Below, piece after piece: positions 38,211 to 48,583 of a DNA stretch of 64,000 nucleotides (within the stretch, counting starts at the first letter, position 1; each line of letters starts with the position of its first letter). Location of the stretch: NCBI GenBank assembly GCA_024167805.1, contig CP099988.1, positions 62,001 through 126,000 on the forward strand. The letters are read 5' to 3'. The DNA comes from Methanobacterium sp. ERen5 (GTDB lineage Archaea; Methanobacteriota; Methanobacteria; Methanobacteriales; Methanobacteriaceae). Both the position numbers and the translations under genes were made by a program. The notes under the pieces are model-generated. The model was not told the origin of the DNA, made no database searches, and worked only from the letters and a program-made list of their open reading frames with translations.

Positions 38211-40309
38211 TTACTCCCATAATTCCAATCTTACAGGTATAGTATTTGGTAAATTACCAGTATACAAAGCTTCATCTTTGATATATGCAGGATCAGGATC
38301 TATTCCCATCTGCTTAAGGTCATCTATCAGTTCTGCTCTGGCTTGCGCTTTGGCATCTGCTGCTGTTGAATTAAAAGAATTTGTCCAAATATTTTCTAAA
38401 AATTTAGGATATATTATAGATATTCTAGTTCCTGAAAATAATGCACCATTTTGATATTGATCCCCAGATTCCCAAGTATTCTTAACTCCAGTCACCGTAA
38501 CTCTCAAATTGTATGTTCCTGGTTTCAATCCGCCTGTAGAGTTCGTTATAAAACGCCCCCAGTTGCTTTGGAATCTGCATCTTGAAGATCGATAACAAAT
38601 GGTACAGTATCACTATCGTAAAGAATGTTGTTGTTGTTGTAATCTACACGAACATGACGGGTTGTAGAACTCGCACCAATCCATAGGTAAGCTTGCTGAG
38701 CTTCGGCACCGATATTAAATTGCTGTACCTGACTATATTGATTATTACCACTACTTTGATGACTTTTGAAAGGAAAGTTTACCCAATTAATAGGTAATTT
38801 GCTGTATGATGTGACGGTGTAACAGTTGGTCAAACCAACAAAATCATAATCATTGGAAGGGGCATTATCCCATACTGTAACCCTCACTTTATTATTACCC
38901 GTTTTAAGATAGTCCTTAATATATATTATTCCCGGACTGTTTCCATAACCATTTCCATCACTGTAATCAACCCCATTCAAATCAAATGAATTAAAAGCAA
39001 CTTGCCAAGTAGTACCATTCCACACTTCAACTAGTGTATTATCAACACCACCGTATGAATTTATCACCAAATAACTGTCAAAGATTCTAGAACCTGTGGG
39101 TATATTTATATCTGTAACTTTACTCACTGCACAACCCGCTTGCGTCTGACCCGGAACAGGAACGTTATTTAAGACAAATGGTACACCATCAGAATATATA
39201 CTATTTTTTCCAAGAAAATTATTCCAAGTTGTTGAACGTAACGTATTAAAAAATGTACGTTGACCAGAGTTTAAATCATATGAAAATCCAAATTCATTAC
39301 TTCCGCCTTGACCATCTAAATTTTGAGCCGTTGGTACAGCAACTCCTGCAGCATCTGTAAAGTTGTTTATATCTGTTTTGATTCCCGCAGGTATTTTGAG
39401 TGTATTTGTATACGTTGCAAGAATCGAAAACCATGGCATGTCACTGTATTTATTCAAGCCTGGATTTTTGAAATTCACATAAAAATTATTTTTTGCATTT
39501 TTCAGTTCTGATGCACTTAAATTTCCCTGATAATTGTACATGGTCTCATAAGAGTTGGGACGCAAATTCAAAAATGTGAAGCTTGTGTTCAAAATATTAT
39601 GATTCAAATTGTTTATTACAACATTAGCACTGTAAGATGGATTTCTAGGATTTTGAACATTATTATGATTACTCGAACCTAATAAAAACATTCCCTTAAT
39701 TAATGTAGTATTATCTGGAATAGAAAAAGCTATATTAGATATTGAAGTTCCACTACCCCAATAGGGTTGAGTATAAAGCTTAGTTGTGGTTGGAGTACCA
39801 CTATATGGATCATTCCATGGCGAAAAGTTACTTAACCAATTATGGAAATTCCAAACTGTTGTTGTTACATTTTGTTGTTGATCTTCATATTTTACTTCTT
39901 CTAACTTGTAATAAGCCCTACCAACATAACCCATTTGAGGTCCAGAAATAACTTTTACTTTAGTAGCAACATCCCCTGAAACAAGAACCTTGTTACCGGT
40001 CACAGAACCATAAGGATCCATTGTCAGTTTATAGCCTACATTACTGGGTAGGAGTGTGTTAAGTTCTGTATTTAAAGTAGTTTGAGCATCAGTGGTATTA
40101 CCATTTGCATATTGAACTGCAGCTGTTCTTAGTGTTCCATCTTGTTCCATTGTTTCTAATGCACTGTCAGCAAGAGTTTCCAGATGTTGGTGATTTTGTC
40201 CCTGATAAACGGGTAAAAGGCCGTATGTTACAATAGAAGCCGTAAGTACTATAACAACTACCAAAGCAAGGACAGCATCTGTTGTAAATAAAAATCCTTT
40301 TTCATCCAT
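38211..40309 (-). CDS. Very large pilin-like surface protein (frameshifted in this sequence)
   Basis: Two frames meet at the 5-base C run 38556-38560. One more base gives ADSKATGGRFITNSTGGLKP and a single protein of about 699 residues. MDEKGFLFTTDAVLALVVVI is a pilin-like leader and helix. The ATG at 40309 follows GAGTGAT; an ATG at 40333 overlaps the previous stop. The long exterior has beta-rich repeats (DNTLVEVWNGTTWQVAF) and many NxS/T sequons, and looks like a tip adhesin. No Glu at +5 is seen. Confidence 0.77.
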
Positions 40310-40320
40310 TTTATCACTCA

Positions 40321-41238
40321 TTAATTTACCCATAAATAAAGGTCAAATTTGCTCTTTTGAGGTAGTACTGTATCTTTATTTATTTCAGATGCGACTGTAC
40401 CTTTAGGAGTCTGTACAATATAAAAATCCATTGAACTTAAAAAACTGCCAGTAGCATTTAAAGTCACAATGTTGTTAAAGTATTTATTCGGAGTTGAAGC
40501 ATTATTGTTTAAAAATGCTGAATCAATTTTTTGAGGAGAGTTAATGTTTGTTGATGTGAAATTAATCATATTATTGTTTACACTAACAGATGCAGCAGTA
40601 AATCTTTGATTATTAGCTATTAATATCCAATAATCATAAGAATTTATAGATGCAGTATTTGTTTGAAATGAAGGTATTGTGTATATTTGAGAAGCACCAC
40701 TATATTTTATTTGACTGATAAGGGATGATACTACTTTTAATTTCGATGAAAGTACTACTCTTTCTACCTTTACAACATCTTTGGCGTTGGGATAGTTGGC
40801 ATTACCCATTATTTTTAATGTGGCTGGTGCAGTTTTATTTATGGTGGTTACATTCAAGAAATATTGGTAATTAGAACCTATGAGAGACTGTATATGAGTT
40901 TCATTAAGTGAAGCTAATTTAATAGGATCTATCGTTCCCTCTACCGGCGCTCCTTTTAATGTATCATATTGAGCAAGGCCAGCTACGATATTGTTTTGAG
41001 ATACTGTGGTATTTGTTTCCCAATCATATGGATCACCACTTGTTGTAATCAACGCTGTAACCGCATCAGAAGCTGCTCTATCAGTAGCACCTCTAAAAAC
41101 TGTGTCCTCCATTTGGTAGAGTATGTTGTCCATGTCTGCAACAACAAAACCCAGAACCAAAGTTAGCGGGATGAGTGCTAGAAGTAGATCCATTGAAATT
41201 GCAAATCCCCTAGAATCTTCTGATAAAATATCGAACAT
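40321..41238 (-). CDS. Pilin-like surface protein, first gene of the operon
   Basis: A 305-residue protein. MFDILSEDSRGFAISMDLLL is a leader with a charged segment and Gly, followed by a helix (LLLALIPLTLVLGFVVA). The exterior is Asn/Thr-rich with many sequons. GGGGAGGG precedes the ATG, and a TATATAAAA box lies about 35-45 bases upstream. It heads four consecutive pilin-like genes (41238 down to 36703) with overlaps or short gaps, so they are probably one operon. Confidence 0.77.
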   Translation of the reverse strand: MFDILSEDSRGFAISMDLLLALIPLTLVLGFVVADMDNILYQMEDTVFRGATDRAASDAVTALITTSGDPYDWETNTTVSQNNIVAGLAQYDTLKGAPVEGTIDPIKLASLNETHIQSLIGSNYQYFLNVTTINKTAPATLKIMGNANYPNAKDVVKVERVVLSSKLKVVSSLISQIKYSGASQIYTIPSFQTNTASINSYDYWILIANNQRFTAASVSVNNNMINFTSTNINSPQKIDSAFLNNNASTPNKYFNNIVTLNATGSFLSSMDFYIVQTPKGTVASEINKDTVLPQKSKFDLYLWVN

Positions 41239-41639
41239 TTCCCTCCCCAGCCTTAATAATATTTTATAATATTTTATATATCCTAAGGGTAGATAAAACC
41301 TTATTGGTATTATTTAAAAAAAATAGTAATATTATTGATTTGGGAAACTTAAACCTGCGTTAAATGATAAATTATAACCATTCAACAATTTTTATTCAAA
41401 AATAATTATAAACTAATTTTTAAATAGATTTTAAGACTAAATTAACGCTTAAAATATATACGAAATAAATTGATCGATCAAATGGATCTAGAGTCACATC
41501 GAATCAAATTATGATCCACTGCTAAAAAATTCTCGAACACTAACAAACTACACATCCAATAATACAATTAGAATCTTTTACACAGAAATACTGTCTTATA
41601 AAATATGTTACTTGTTTGAGGTTTAATAGTGTTTAGAAT
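41239..41639. other. Promoter and intergenic region of the pilin-like operon
   Basis: About 400 very AT-rich bases. The minus-strand TATA-like TATATAAAAT at about 41272-41281 probably drives the pilin-like operon. Nothing else is seen. Confidence 0.5.
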
Positions 41640-41924
41640 TTAGTGTTCGGTTCTGTCCTTCTCTTCCAAATAATATACTGCCGGAAGACCTATAACCCCT
41701 GCTTTTTCCATTGCAAGAATCAGATCTTCGGTTTCTATAAATTTCTTAGCTGATTCCATATCTTCCCATTCTATTATTACAACCACTTGATCAGGAACAT
41801 TTTTGTTACGCAAAACAGATGCTCCTCTCGAACCCATTGACTTTCTCATGTTTTCATGTTCATCAAAAATAGATTTCCATTTATCATAATCCTTCACACT
41901 CTTAATGATCATCATATAGGTCAT
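41640..41924 (-). CDS. ABM-type dimeric alpha-beta barrel protein
   Basis: A 94-residue ferredoxin-like-fold protein of the antibiotic-biosynthesis-monooxygenase (ABM) type: YMMIIKSVKDYDKWKSIFDE, then VVVIIEWEDMESAKKFIE. The start at 41924 follows GGGGAG; upstream in-frame codons lack a ribosome-binding site. Such small dimers often act in quinone or haem chemistry, but no substrate can be read from the sequence. Confidence 0.75.
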   Translation of the reverse strand: MTYMMIIKSVKDYDKWKSIFDEHENMRKSMGSRGASVLRNKNVPDQVVVIIEWEDMESAKKFIETEDLILAMEKAGVIGLPAVYYLEEKDRTEH

Positions 41925-42259
41925 TTTATTGATCTCCCCTAAAATTTCCCCCATCTCCACCAATTAATGTTATGTTGTTCCTTTGAAATATAATTTTCTC
42001 AAAAACCAATTTAACAGCCTATTTAATATTGTTTAGAGAAACAAAAATCTATGATTCAAAAAAATTAGTGGAAAATTATCCTAAAGATAGGGTTAGAAAT
42101 TTTGATAGTAATATATAGAGCATGGATCGAAATAATTAAAAGTTAATGGAAGTGTTTAGGAATAGTTTAAATCTGCAAAAATTTAAATTATAACTGGAAC
42201 AATATTGTAATGGACATAAGAATTTAGAATGTTAAATTAATATTTAAAAGGATAAAAAA
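41925..42259. other. Intergenic region between divergent genes
   Basis: About 335 AT-rich bases holding the promoters of the divergent ABM-type and pilin genes. No conserved element is seen. Confidence 0.4.
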
Positions 42260-42673
42260 ATGGATCAACGAGGACAGATATCAATCGAGTATGTACTGTT
42301 AGTTTCAATAGTATTGATTGTAGTGGTGATATTTGGATTGATAATAACTGATCAAAGCGAACAAAATAATGTGGCATCTGCTGTTCAGCTTGGAGCAAGT
42401 AATGCCTCTGCAAACCTTGTTTTTGCAAATAATTCTCAATCTCCTGTTAAAGTTACAAATGTTGCCATGACCAACACCGGTCAAAACATAAACGTTGTTG
42501 TTCACTTTTCAAGGTCTGTAGCTGATCAACAGGCCACCATAATTGCATCCATAGTACAATCCCTCAAATCATCGGGTTACACCAACGTATCATACACTAC
42601 AAGCAGTGCAACCCTCACAACATCCACCAATGCCCTTGGAACACGTCACATTTACAACATAACACTCAGTTAA
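42260..42673 (+). CDS. Archaeal type IV pilin with class III signal peptide
   Basis: A 137-residue pilin. [20 protein letters not shown] has the charged leader, Gly and the QxSxEY motif, then a hydrophobic helix; the rest is Ser/Thr/Asn-rich. An AAAGGA precedes the ATG. It is close in layout to the pilin at 27415, though separated from the pilin-like operon by the ABM-type gene. Confidence 0.87.
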   Translation: MDQRGQISIEYVLLVSIVLIVVVIFGLIITDQSEQNNVASAVQLGASNASANLVFANNSQSPVKVTNVAMTNTGQNINVVVHFSRSVADQQATIIASIVQSLKSSGYTNVSYTTSSATLTTSTNALGTRHIYNITLS

Positions 42674-42704
42674 GTTTAACCTAAATAAATGGAGTTTAGA
42701 TTTT

Positions 42705-42926
42705 ATGTCTGATAACAATAAAACCAATGATAAAGATCTACCAGTTAAGAAAAGGAAGATTAATACATGGGGCATTTATATTAGTTTAATTTTTATTGTT
42801 GTTGGCCTCGTATGGTACTGTGTTAACATTGGACTCATACCAGTTTCACTCATTCAAGAGCAGGCCGGCCCAATTGTTGTGGTTATTATCGGTGTCCTGA
42901 TCTTGATTAAATCTATTATGAGATGA
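42705..42926 (+). CDS. Small two-helix membrane protein
   Basis: A 73-residue protein with a charged N-terminus ([16 protein letters not shown]) and two membrane helices (about 23-43 and 53-70). [20 protein letters not shown] resembles the N-terminal part of LiaI/LiaF-like or DUF5668 proteins. It follows the pilin at 42260 by 31 bases and may be co-transcribed. Function unknown. Confidence 0.65.
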   Translation: MSDNNKTNDKDLPVKKRKINTWGIYISLIFIVVGLVWYCVNIGLIPVSLIQEQAGPIVVVIIGVLILIKSIMR

Positions 42927-42994
42927 AATTTTTTTTATTATTTATTTATCATTTCTTAGTTAATTTGAATTGAATTATCGAATGGAGTAAAAAA

Positions 42995-44020
42995 ATGGAC
43001 AGTTTACTAAAAAAACTTTCAGATGCACCAGGAGTTTCTGGATTTGAAGAAGAAATTAGAAAGATAATAATAGATGAGTTGAAGGATCACGTTGACGAAG
43101 TAGAAGTCGATCAGATGGGTAACGTGATCACCACCCGTAAAGGAAAACCAAACAGTAAAAAGATCATGTTAGCAGCTCACATGGACGAAATTGGGCTTAT
43201 GATACGTTACATTGATAAAAATGGTTTTTTAAAATTTTCCAAGATTGGTGGAATAAATGATCAAATGCTTCTAAATCAGGAAGTAACCATCCATACCGAA
43301 GATGGAGAAGTAACAGGAGTAATAGGTTCAAAGCCACCACACCGTATGAAAGAATCAGAGAGGAAAAAAATTCTCGATTATGAAAATATGTTCATAGACA
43401 TAGGTGCTAAAACTAAGGAAGAAGCTGAAACACGTGTTAAACTGGGAGATCCAATAACAATCAAACAGGAGTTCACACCACTCGGAAACTTTTACAAGGG
43501 AAAGGCTTTAGACAACAGGATAGGGTGCGCCATCATGATTGAAGTCATGAAAAGAGCCGAAACCGACGCAACTCTCTACGGTGTTGGAACAGTTCAAGAA
43601 GAGGTTGGACTCAAAGGAGCAAAAACATCCGCATTCAAATTAAACCCCGATATGGCCTTGGCATTAGATGTTACAATCGCAGGAGATCATCCTGGAATTA
43701 AGGAAGAAGATGCACCTGCTAAGATGGGAAAGGGCCCTGCTGTAATATTGGTCGATGCTAGCGGTAGAGGACTTATCACCCATCCAATGGTTAAAAAACT
43801 CATTATCACAGCTGGAAACGAAGATGTTATACCATACCAGCTTGAAGTTAGCGAAGGTGGAACAACCGATGCAACCGCCATACACCTCACCCGTGAAGGA
43901 ATACCAACCGGAGTCATTTCACCACCTACAAGGTATATACACACACCTGTAAGTGTGGTAGATATGGAAGACGTTGAAAATGCTGTAAATCTTATATTAG
44001 CAGTGTTAAAACGACTTTAA
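42995..44020 (+). CDS. M42-family glutamyl aminopeptidase/deblocking peptidase
   Basis: A 341-residue dinuclear-metal aminopeptidase of the M42 (TET-like) family. [13 protein letters not shown] starts it; metal ligands are in [10 protein letters not shown] (His), ALDNRIG (Asp), QEEVGLKGA (catalytic Glu pair) and [11 protein letters not shown]. The C-terminal [13 protein letters not shown] and RYIHTPV motifs are intact. It is cytoplasmic and degrades peptides from the proteasome. GGAG precedes the ATG. Confidence 0.93.
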   Translation: MDSLLKKLSDAPGVSGFEEEIRKIIIDELKDHVDEVEVDQMGNVITTRKGKPNSKKIMLAAHMDEIGLMIRYIDKNGFLKFSKIGGINDQMLLNQEVTIHTEDGEVTGVIGSKPPHRMKESERKKILDYENMFIDIGAKTKEEAETRVKLGDPITIKQEFTPLGNFYKGKALDNRIGCAIMIEVMKRAETDATLYGVGTVQEEVGLKGAKTSAFKLNPDMALALDVTIAGDHPGIKEEDAPAKMGKGPAVILVDASGRGLITHPMVKKLIITAGNEDVIPYQLEVSEGGTTDATAIHLTREGIPTGVISPPTRYIHTPVSVVDMEDVENAVNLILAVLKRL

Positions 44021-44543
44021 TATCCCTTTTTTTATTTCATATAGTAAAATAAAACTTCACCATTGAATTAGGGCCAAATGTAGTTTATTTGAATGTATGA
44101 CACCCAAATTTATTTTTAATAAACAGTAATTTGTTGCTAATCTAAATAAGTTAATACTCTCGCCTATTTTTATAATTCAACCCATAAAAAATCATTTTTC
44201 AATTTTAAACTACATCAACTTCTATTTTTATTAATTACAATAATTTAACGTCTAGTTTTGAAAATAACGCTACAGAAAACTTTAAATAATAATTAATATA
44301 TACTCAATGTGCAATTCGTAATATTTTCAAAAATTTAAACTAAAAAACTCTGTTGATGATTAAATCCAAATTTAAATTTGTTGAATGTTAGTCATATTAA
44401 AAAAACAAAAAATTAGCTTAACGGAAAAGTACTGCATAATAATAGTTCACTACTTCATTTTCTTGTGATAATAATCCTTTGACTGGATCATATCTCATTT
44501 TGAAGTTTCGTTAAATAATTCAATTTATTAAGGAGTTGATACT
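44021..44543. other. Intergenic region before a secreted cysteine-rich gene
   Basis: About 520 AT-rich bases. The only clear signal is AGGAGTTGATACTATTTC at 44531-44548, the ribosome-binding site and proposed ATT start of the next gene, repeated exactly at 45613-45630. The length of the region suggests a long leader or a missing regulatory element. Confidence 0.45.
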
Positions 44544-45068
44544 ATTTCAGAGGATATTGACCCTAATTTCAGCATTATAAATTGTATACTGGTTTTATGT
44601 TGCCTAAGTATTATTCTACCTGTGTCTGCAAATTCAGTTGGAGCTTATAACGTAACAGTTACCCATGATTATGTTAAGGCAACAGCAATATGTTCCTGTG
44701 GAGAAAATACCTACTCCAGTGGCAATAACAATTATATTTATCACACATCAACATTTAAAAATTACTGTCCACGCTGTAAAAGTTACGGAACCTTAAAATT
44801 CAACCCAAAAGGAGTTCCTGAAGGAGAATGGACTTGTACCAAATGTAGTTCAGATTACTGCGCAGCAGATGGAAGGGAAAAAATAACAGGAAGCCACTAC
44901 AGTTTATTAGAATACAATCCTCCACAAGTAAAAGTTCAATCAGAGGTAAATTCTGGATTAAATATAGAAATGAATGTTATAACCGATTTAAATAACGCAA
45001 ATAACAAAAGTATACTCGAAGCTGATTACCAAAGACTAAGAAATTCAAACTATTTCATCATAAACTAA
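44544..45068 (+). CDS. Secreted cysteine-rich zinc-ribbon-like protein A (ATT start proposed)
   Basis: From the ATT at 44544, eight bases after AGGAG, the product has 174 residues with a signal peptide (INCILVLCCLSIILPVSAN). The first usual start codon (44622) has no ribosome-binding site and removes it. The core has CSCG, NYCPRC, WTCTKC and DYC, seven cysteines in pairs that look like a double zinc ribbon, joined by YGTLKFNPKGVPEGEW. I recall similar modules next to lysin or tail-peptidase domains, but none is attached here. A close paralog follows at 45626. Confidence 0.72.
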   Translation: MSEDIDPNFSIINCILVLCCLSIILPVSANSVGAYNVTVTHDYVKATAICSCGENTYSSGNNNYIYHTSTFKNYCPRCKSYGTLKFNPKGVPEGEWTCTKCSSDYCAADGREKITGSHYSLLEYNPPQVKVQSEVNSGLNIEMNVITDLNNANNKSILEADYQRLRNSNYFIIN

Positions 45069-45625
45069 CAAAACCAGAAATGAAAAGCCCTCCTTAAAAC
45101 TGAATATATGGAATAAATTCCATGGTAAATGGAATTGTACCCTAAAAAACTTAAAATAGTAAACTAAAAATTTAAAACAAAATCAATATTTCTAAATTGA
45201 TGCAAGGTAAGGCCATTCATCACTTCATTGTTTAGTGGATAACTTTATATGGTTGATTAACACAATAAATGTTTTTGAATTACCAAACTATATTTTTATG
45301 ATTTAACTATATTGGAAAAAAGTTAGTATTAGCTTGTTAATCAAATAAGCTCACAAAAACTATGAAAAAGATAATTGAAAAAAATTAGATGTATAATTAA
45401 ATTTCAGAATAATTTATATCATTACAATTTAAAAATTTGACTAAAAAAAATACTGTTTTTTTGTAAATAACTTCAGAATCTTAATCTAAACAAGTTTTAA
45501 GATGGACTAATAAACTTCCTTTGAGATTCTGCTGCAAAACCATTATTTATACAATTTTTAAACTGAATTAAATCAGCATTTACAAAAAACAGATTTATTA
45601 CATCGTATTCTCAGGAGTTGATACT
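45069..45625. other. Intergenic region between the cysteine-rich paralogs
   Basis: About 560 AT-rich bases with stop codons in all frames. A TATA-like ATTTATACAA lies near 45544 and the ribosome-binding site at 45614-45617. The large spacing and shared leader suggest each paralog has its own promoter. Confidence 0.45.
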
Positions 45626-46132
45626 ATTTCTATTGACATTAAAAATTCAATATTAAAAACATTCATGATGCTCTCTACACTGAGCATGATAATGGTACCT
45701 GTTGCATTTGCAACATCAGTAGGTGCCAAAGATGTTGTGGTTAACAGTCAGTATGTAAAGGCCACTGCAATATGTAGTTGCGGATCGTATGGATACGACC
45801 ATTACATAACAGGAACCTTTGTAAACTACTGCCCTCAATGTCACAGCTACGGAACCCTTGAATTCAACCCTAAAGGCACACCTGAAGGAGAATGGACATG
45901 TTCCAAGTGTAACTCAGATTACTGCGCAGCAGATGGCAAGGAAAAAATTGATGGAAGCAAATACTCTCTGACCCAGTACAACATAAGCAATACTAACTCA
46001 CACAACGAAACCCTAAAAAATACTACCCAAAATCAAACTTTTATTCAAAGCGAAGCCATGCTCAAAACATTTCACCAGACAATACTTGAACAGCTCGCAT
46101 TATTGAATGGAAAAGCATTCTACGAATGGTAA
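45626..46132 (+). CDS. Secreted cysteine-rich zinc-ribbon-like protein B (ATT start proposed)
   Basis: A paralog of the gene at 44544, with the identical 18-base leader AGGAGTTGATACTATTTC. From the ATT at 45626 it has 168 residues; MSIDIKNSILKTFMM then LSTLSMIMVPVAFA form a full signal peptide, while starting at 45665 would remove the charged segment. CSCG, NYCPQC, WTCSKC and DYC match protein A in order and spacing. The tail after residue 130 differs (QNQTFIQSEAMLKTFHQ). Probably a cell-surface metal-binding protein; role unknown. Confidence 0.73.
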   Translation: MSIDIKNSILKTFMMLSTLSMIMVPVAFATSVGAKDVVVNSQYVKATAICSCGSYGYDHYITGTFVNYCPQCHSYGTLEFNPKGTPEGEWTCSKCNSDYCAADGKEKIDGSKYSLTQYNISNTNSHNETLKNTTQNQTFIQSEAMLKTFHQTILEQLALLNGKAFYEW

Positions 46133-46396
46133 AATTACATTAAAAACATGTTTGAAGTGATAACAATACTTCAATTTTCTTTTAAAGTTTTTATGAATTT
46201 ATATTACAAAAATAATTATATTTATTCTTATTTTACAAATATTCTATTTTAAATAAATTACAGGAATTTACAACAAAAATTTGAAACGAATATTCTCTTT
46301 AAATAGTTAGTGGATTTATTGTCTTTCCAAATAAAATAATCTATTAAAGGTTTGAATTAAAAAAGACCAATGTATTTCTTTTTTAAATTCATCCAA

Positions 46397-47086
46397 TTAG
46401 ACCATTGATATTCCATCGGAGTTTATTTCGTAGCTTATAAATTGTGTTGGGGTTTTCGTGCTTCTCATTTTTACTATGTCCATTACACGCTCCCTTCTAC
46501 CTGTGTATGGATTTTCACGTTTCATCAATCTCATAGCACCGTAAACAGAGAATAAAGCTATTTCATTGAATTCCTTTGAAGTTGCACTGTCGAGTATGAT
46601 GAGTGCGGTTATGTCACGTTTTTTTAGTTCGTAAACCAGTAGATCAAAACGATCCCTAAATTCATAGGGAGTTAATTTTGCAGTGTAACTACCAATATTA
46701 TCAATAACAACAGTATCAGTGTCTTCAGGTATTTCATTGACAAACTTGGTGAAGTTACCCTTCATGGCCCCTATGTCAATACTCATTTCTGCCTCTGTGA
46801 CCTTGGCTCTCACACCAGCAAGTTCAACGAAATTGAGTTTTCCAGTTTCAGTTTGGGATTTTATATCCCAATTAAAAGATTCACCTTGAGTGTACAGGTC
46901 CTTTGCATCTTCTTCAGTGGTTATATAAGTTGTTTTAAATCCTTGTGCACAGCTGCTCTTTGCAAATTGCAAGCCAAAAATTGTTTTCCCTGAACCAGCA
47001 TCCCCAGTAACTAGCATGGATCTTCCCTGAGGAAATCCTCCAGTTATATTATCAATTCCTTCAATACCACTTTTTACCCTTTTCAA
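46397..47086 (-). CDS. Single-domain KaiC/RadA-like ATPase
   Basis: A 229-residue RecA-fold ATPase of the KaiC type. [20 protein letters not shown] begins it, the Walker A is [11 protein letters not shown], Walker B is [10 protein letters not shown], and [14 protein letters not shown] resembles the KaiC sensor region. The TTG start follows GGAGG. Many archaeal KaiC-like proteins act in signal transduction with the neighbouring regulators; here the gene follows a response regulator by 62 bases on the same strand. Confidence 0.88.
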   Translation of the reverse strand: MKRVKSGIEGIDNITGGFPQGRSMLVTGDAGSGKTIFGLQFAKSSCAQGFKTTYITTEEDAKDLYTQGESFNWDIKSQTETGKLNFVELAGVRAKVTEAEMSIDIGAMKGNFTKFVNEIPEDTDTVVIDNIGSYTAKLTPYEFRDRFDLLVYELKKRDITALIILDSATSKEFNEIALFSVYGAMRLMKRENPYTGRRERVMDIVKMRSTKTPTQFISYEINSDGISMV

Positions 47087-47147
47087 AATGCAACCTCCTT
47101 AAATGCTCATTAAAGGCCATATGTAATCTTATTAGAAAAACATTATT

Positions 47148-48404
47148 TTATTTTTTTGTAAATTTAAATTCAAAATTACATTTACCTGCACCATCAGCCA
47201 TACACAATGTTTGTTCAACATTACCCCTCATATTCGTCCATGTGAAACTACGTATGACCATGGCACGGCATATTAAACAGAACATTGGACTGGAGCCCGC
47301 TTCTTTAAGCCACGGGCAGTTGATAAATTGTAAACATTGATTATCATCCTTTCCATGTTTCTTTGTGTTAATACCAAGATTTAAAAGGAAATCAGAAAGC
47401 CAATCTATGTAACAGTTGAATAACACTTTGTTATCTGTTACATCATTTGTACACTCTGCAAATTCCTTATCAAAGGTAGGTTTCATGTTCTGTTCGAACC
47501 TATCAGAAAAACTTTTGGCAATGTTGTTTCGTACTTGTGGTGGGATGTTAGATGCAAATACTGGAAGGGCACTCACAACAAAACTTGAAAGCTCTCCACG
47601 AGCCTTTTCTTTTAATAATTCTTCTCTTTCCCTTTCTGCCTTTCTTCTTTCTGTTATATCTCTGAAAACAAGGGCAACACCCACGATATTTCCGGATTTG
47701 TCTGTGATGGGTGCACTGCTATCATCAATTGGTATTTTACTACCATCCTTTGTTACAAGTAGTGTTTGTTCATTAAAATCAAGGATTTTATTTTGTTCGA
47801 TGACTTTGTTCACAGGATCCTCAATTGGAGCTCCATTTGTCTCATTTATGAGTTTGAATACATCTTTGAGATCCTTTCCCAATGATTCTTCTTCGTTCCA
47901 GCCTGTGATCTTCATTGCAACAGGATTCATGAATTTGATCTTCCCATTGTCATCTGTGGCTATAACTGCATCACCAATACTTTCCAGAGTTGTTGAAAGC
48001 CATTCTTCACTTTCTTTTAATTTACTTTCCATTTTATGTTTGTATAATGCCACTTCTACAGCACTGTGAAGTTCCCTGTCCTCGAATGGTTTGATAATGT
48101 AACCAAACGGCTCTGTTACCTTAGCTCTTTTCAGGGTTTTTTCATCGGAGTAGGCAGTTAAATAAACCACAGGAATATCCAAACTGTCTCGAATTCTTTG
48201 TGCTGCTTCGACACCATCCATATCACCCTTAAGAACAATGTCCATTAAAACAAGATCGGGCTTGGTTTCAGTTGCCTTTTGGATTGCTCCTTCACCGGAT
48301 GGTGTTATCCCAGTGACTGAGTAACCAAGACCCTCTGCCCTGTGTTTTATATCCATTGCCACTATGCTCTCATCTTCAACAACAAGAATTTTTACATTAG
48401 ACAT
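47148..48404 (-). CDS. Response regulator with PAS and methanogen output domain
   Basis: A 418-residue regulator. Residues 1-122 are a receiver domain with [15 protein letters not shown], the phospho-Asp in [14 protein letters not shown] and Lys in [12 protein letters not shown] domain follows (about 130-250, ending DITERRKAE). The C-terminal part (about 275-418) matches the methanogen output domain: [22 protein letters not shown] and a last Cys in GAGKCNFEF. The four cysteines suggest metal binding. It does not bind DNA by any known domain. The same domain is at 58724-59577. Confidence 0.87.
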   Translation of the reverse strand: MSNVKILVVEDESIVAMDIKHRAEGLGYSVTGITPSGEGAIQKATETKPDLVLMDIVLKGDMDGVEAAQRIRDSLDIPVVYLTAYSDEKTLKRAKVTEPFGYIIKPFEDRELHSAVEVALYKHKMESKLKESEEWLSTTLESIGDAVIATDDNGKIKFMNPVAMKITGWNEEESLGKDLKDVFKLINETNGAPIEDPVNKVIEQNKILDFNEQTLLVTKDGSKIPIDDSSAPITDKSGNIVGVALVFRDITERRKAEREREELLKEKARGELSSFVVSALPVFASNIPPQVRNNIAKSFSDRFEQNMKPTFDKEFAECTNDVTDNKVLFNCYIDWLSDFLLNLGINTKKHGKDDNQCLQFINCPWLKEAGSSPMFCLICRAMVIRSFTWTNMRGNVEQTLCMADGAGKCNFEFKFTKK

Positions 48405-48583
48405 GGTACTAACCTTAAAATTTAATTTTATAGTGTATATTTGACTTTAATATTACCAAAATTATCTTTCCATATGTTGTTGGTAGGAGTAAGTTGGACT
48501 TGATTCTTGCAACTTCAACACTAAAATCTCCCAATTAATGGCAATATTTCTATGAATTGATTATTATTTGTCTATTTGAATAT

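Noticed and set aside
44536..45620. TTG starts within the shared leader of the cysteine-rich paralogs
   Set aside because: The TTG in GGAGTTG is out of frame with both proteins and touches the ribosome-binding site.
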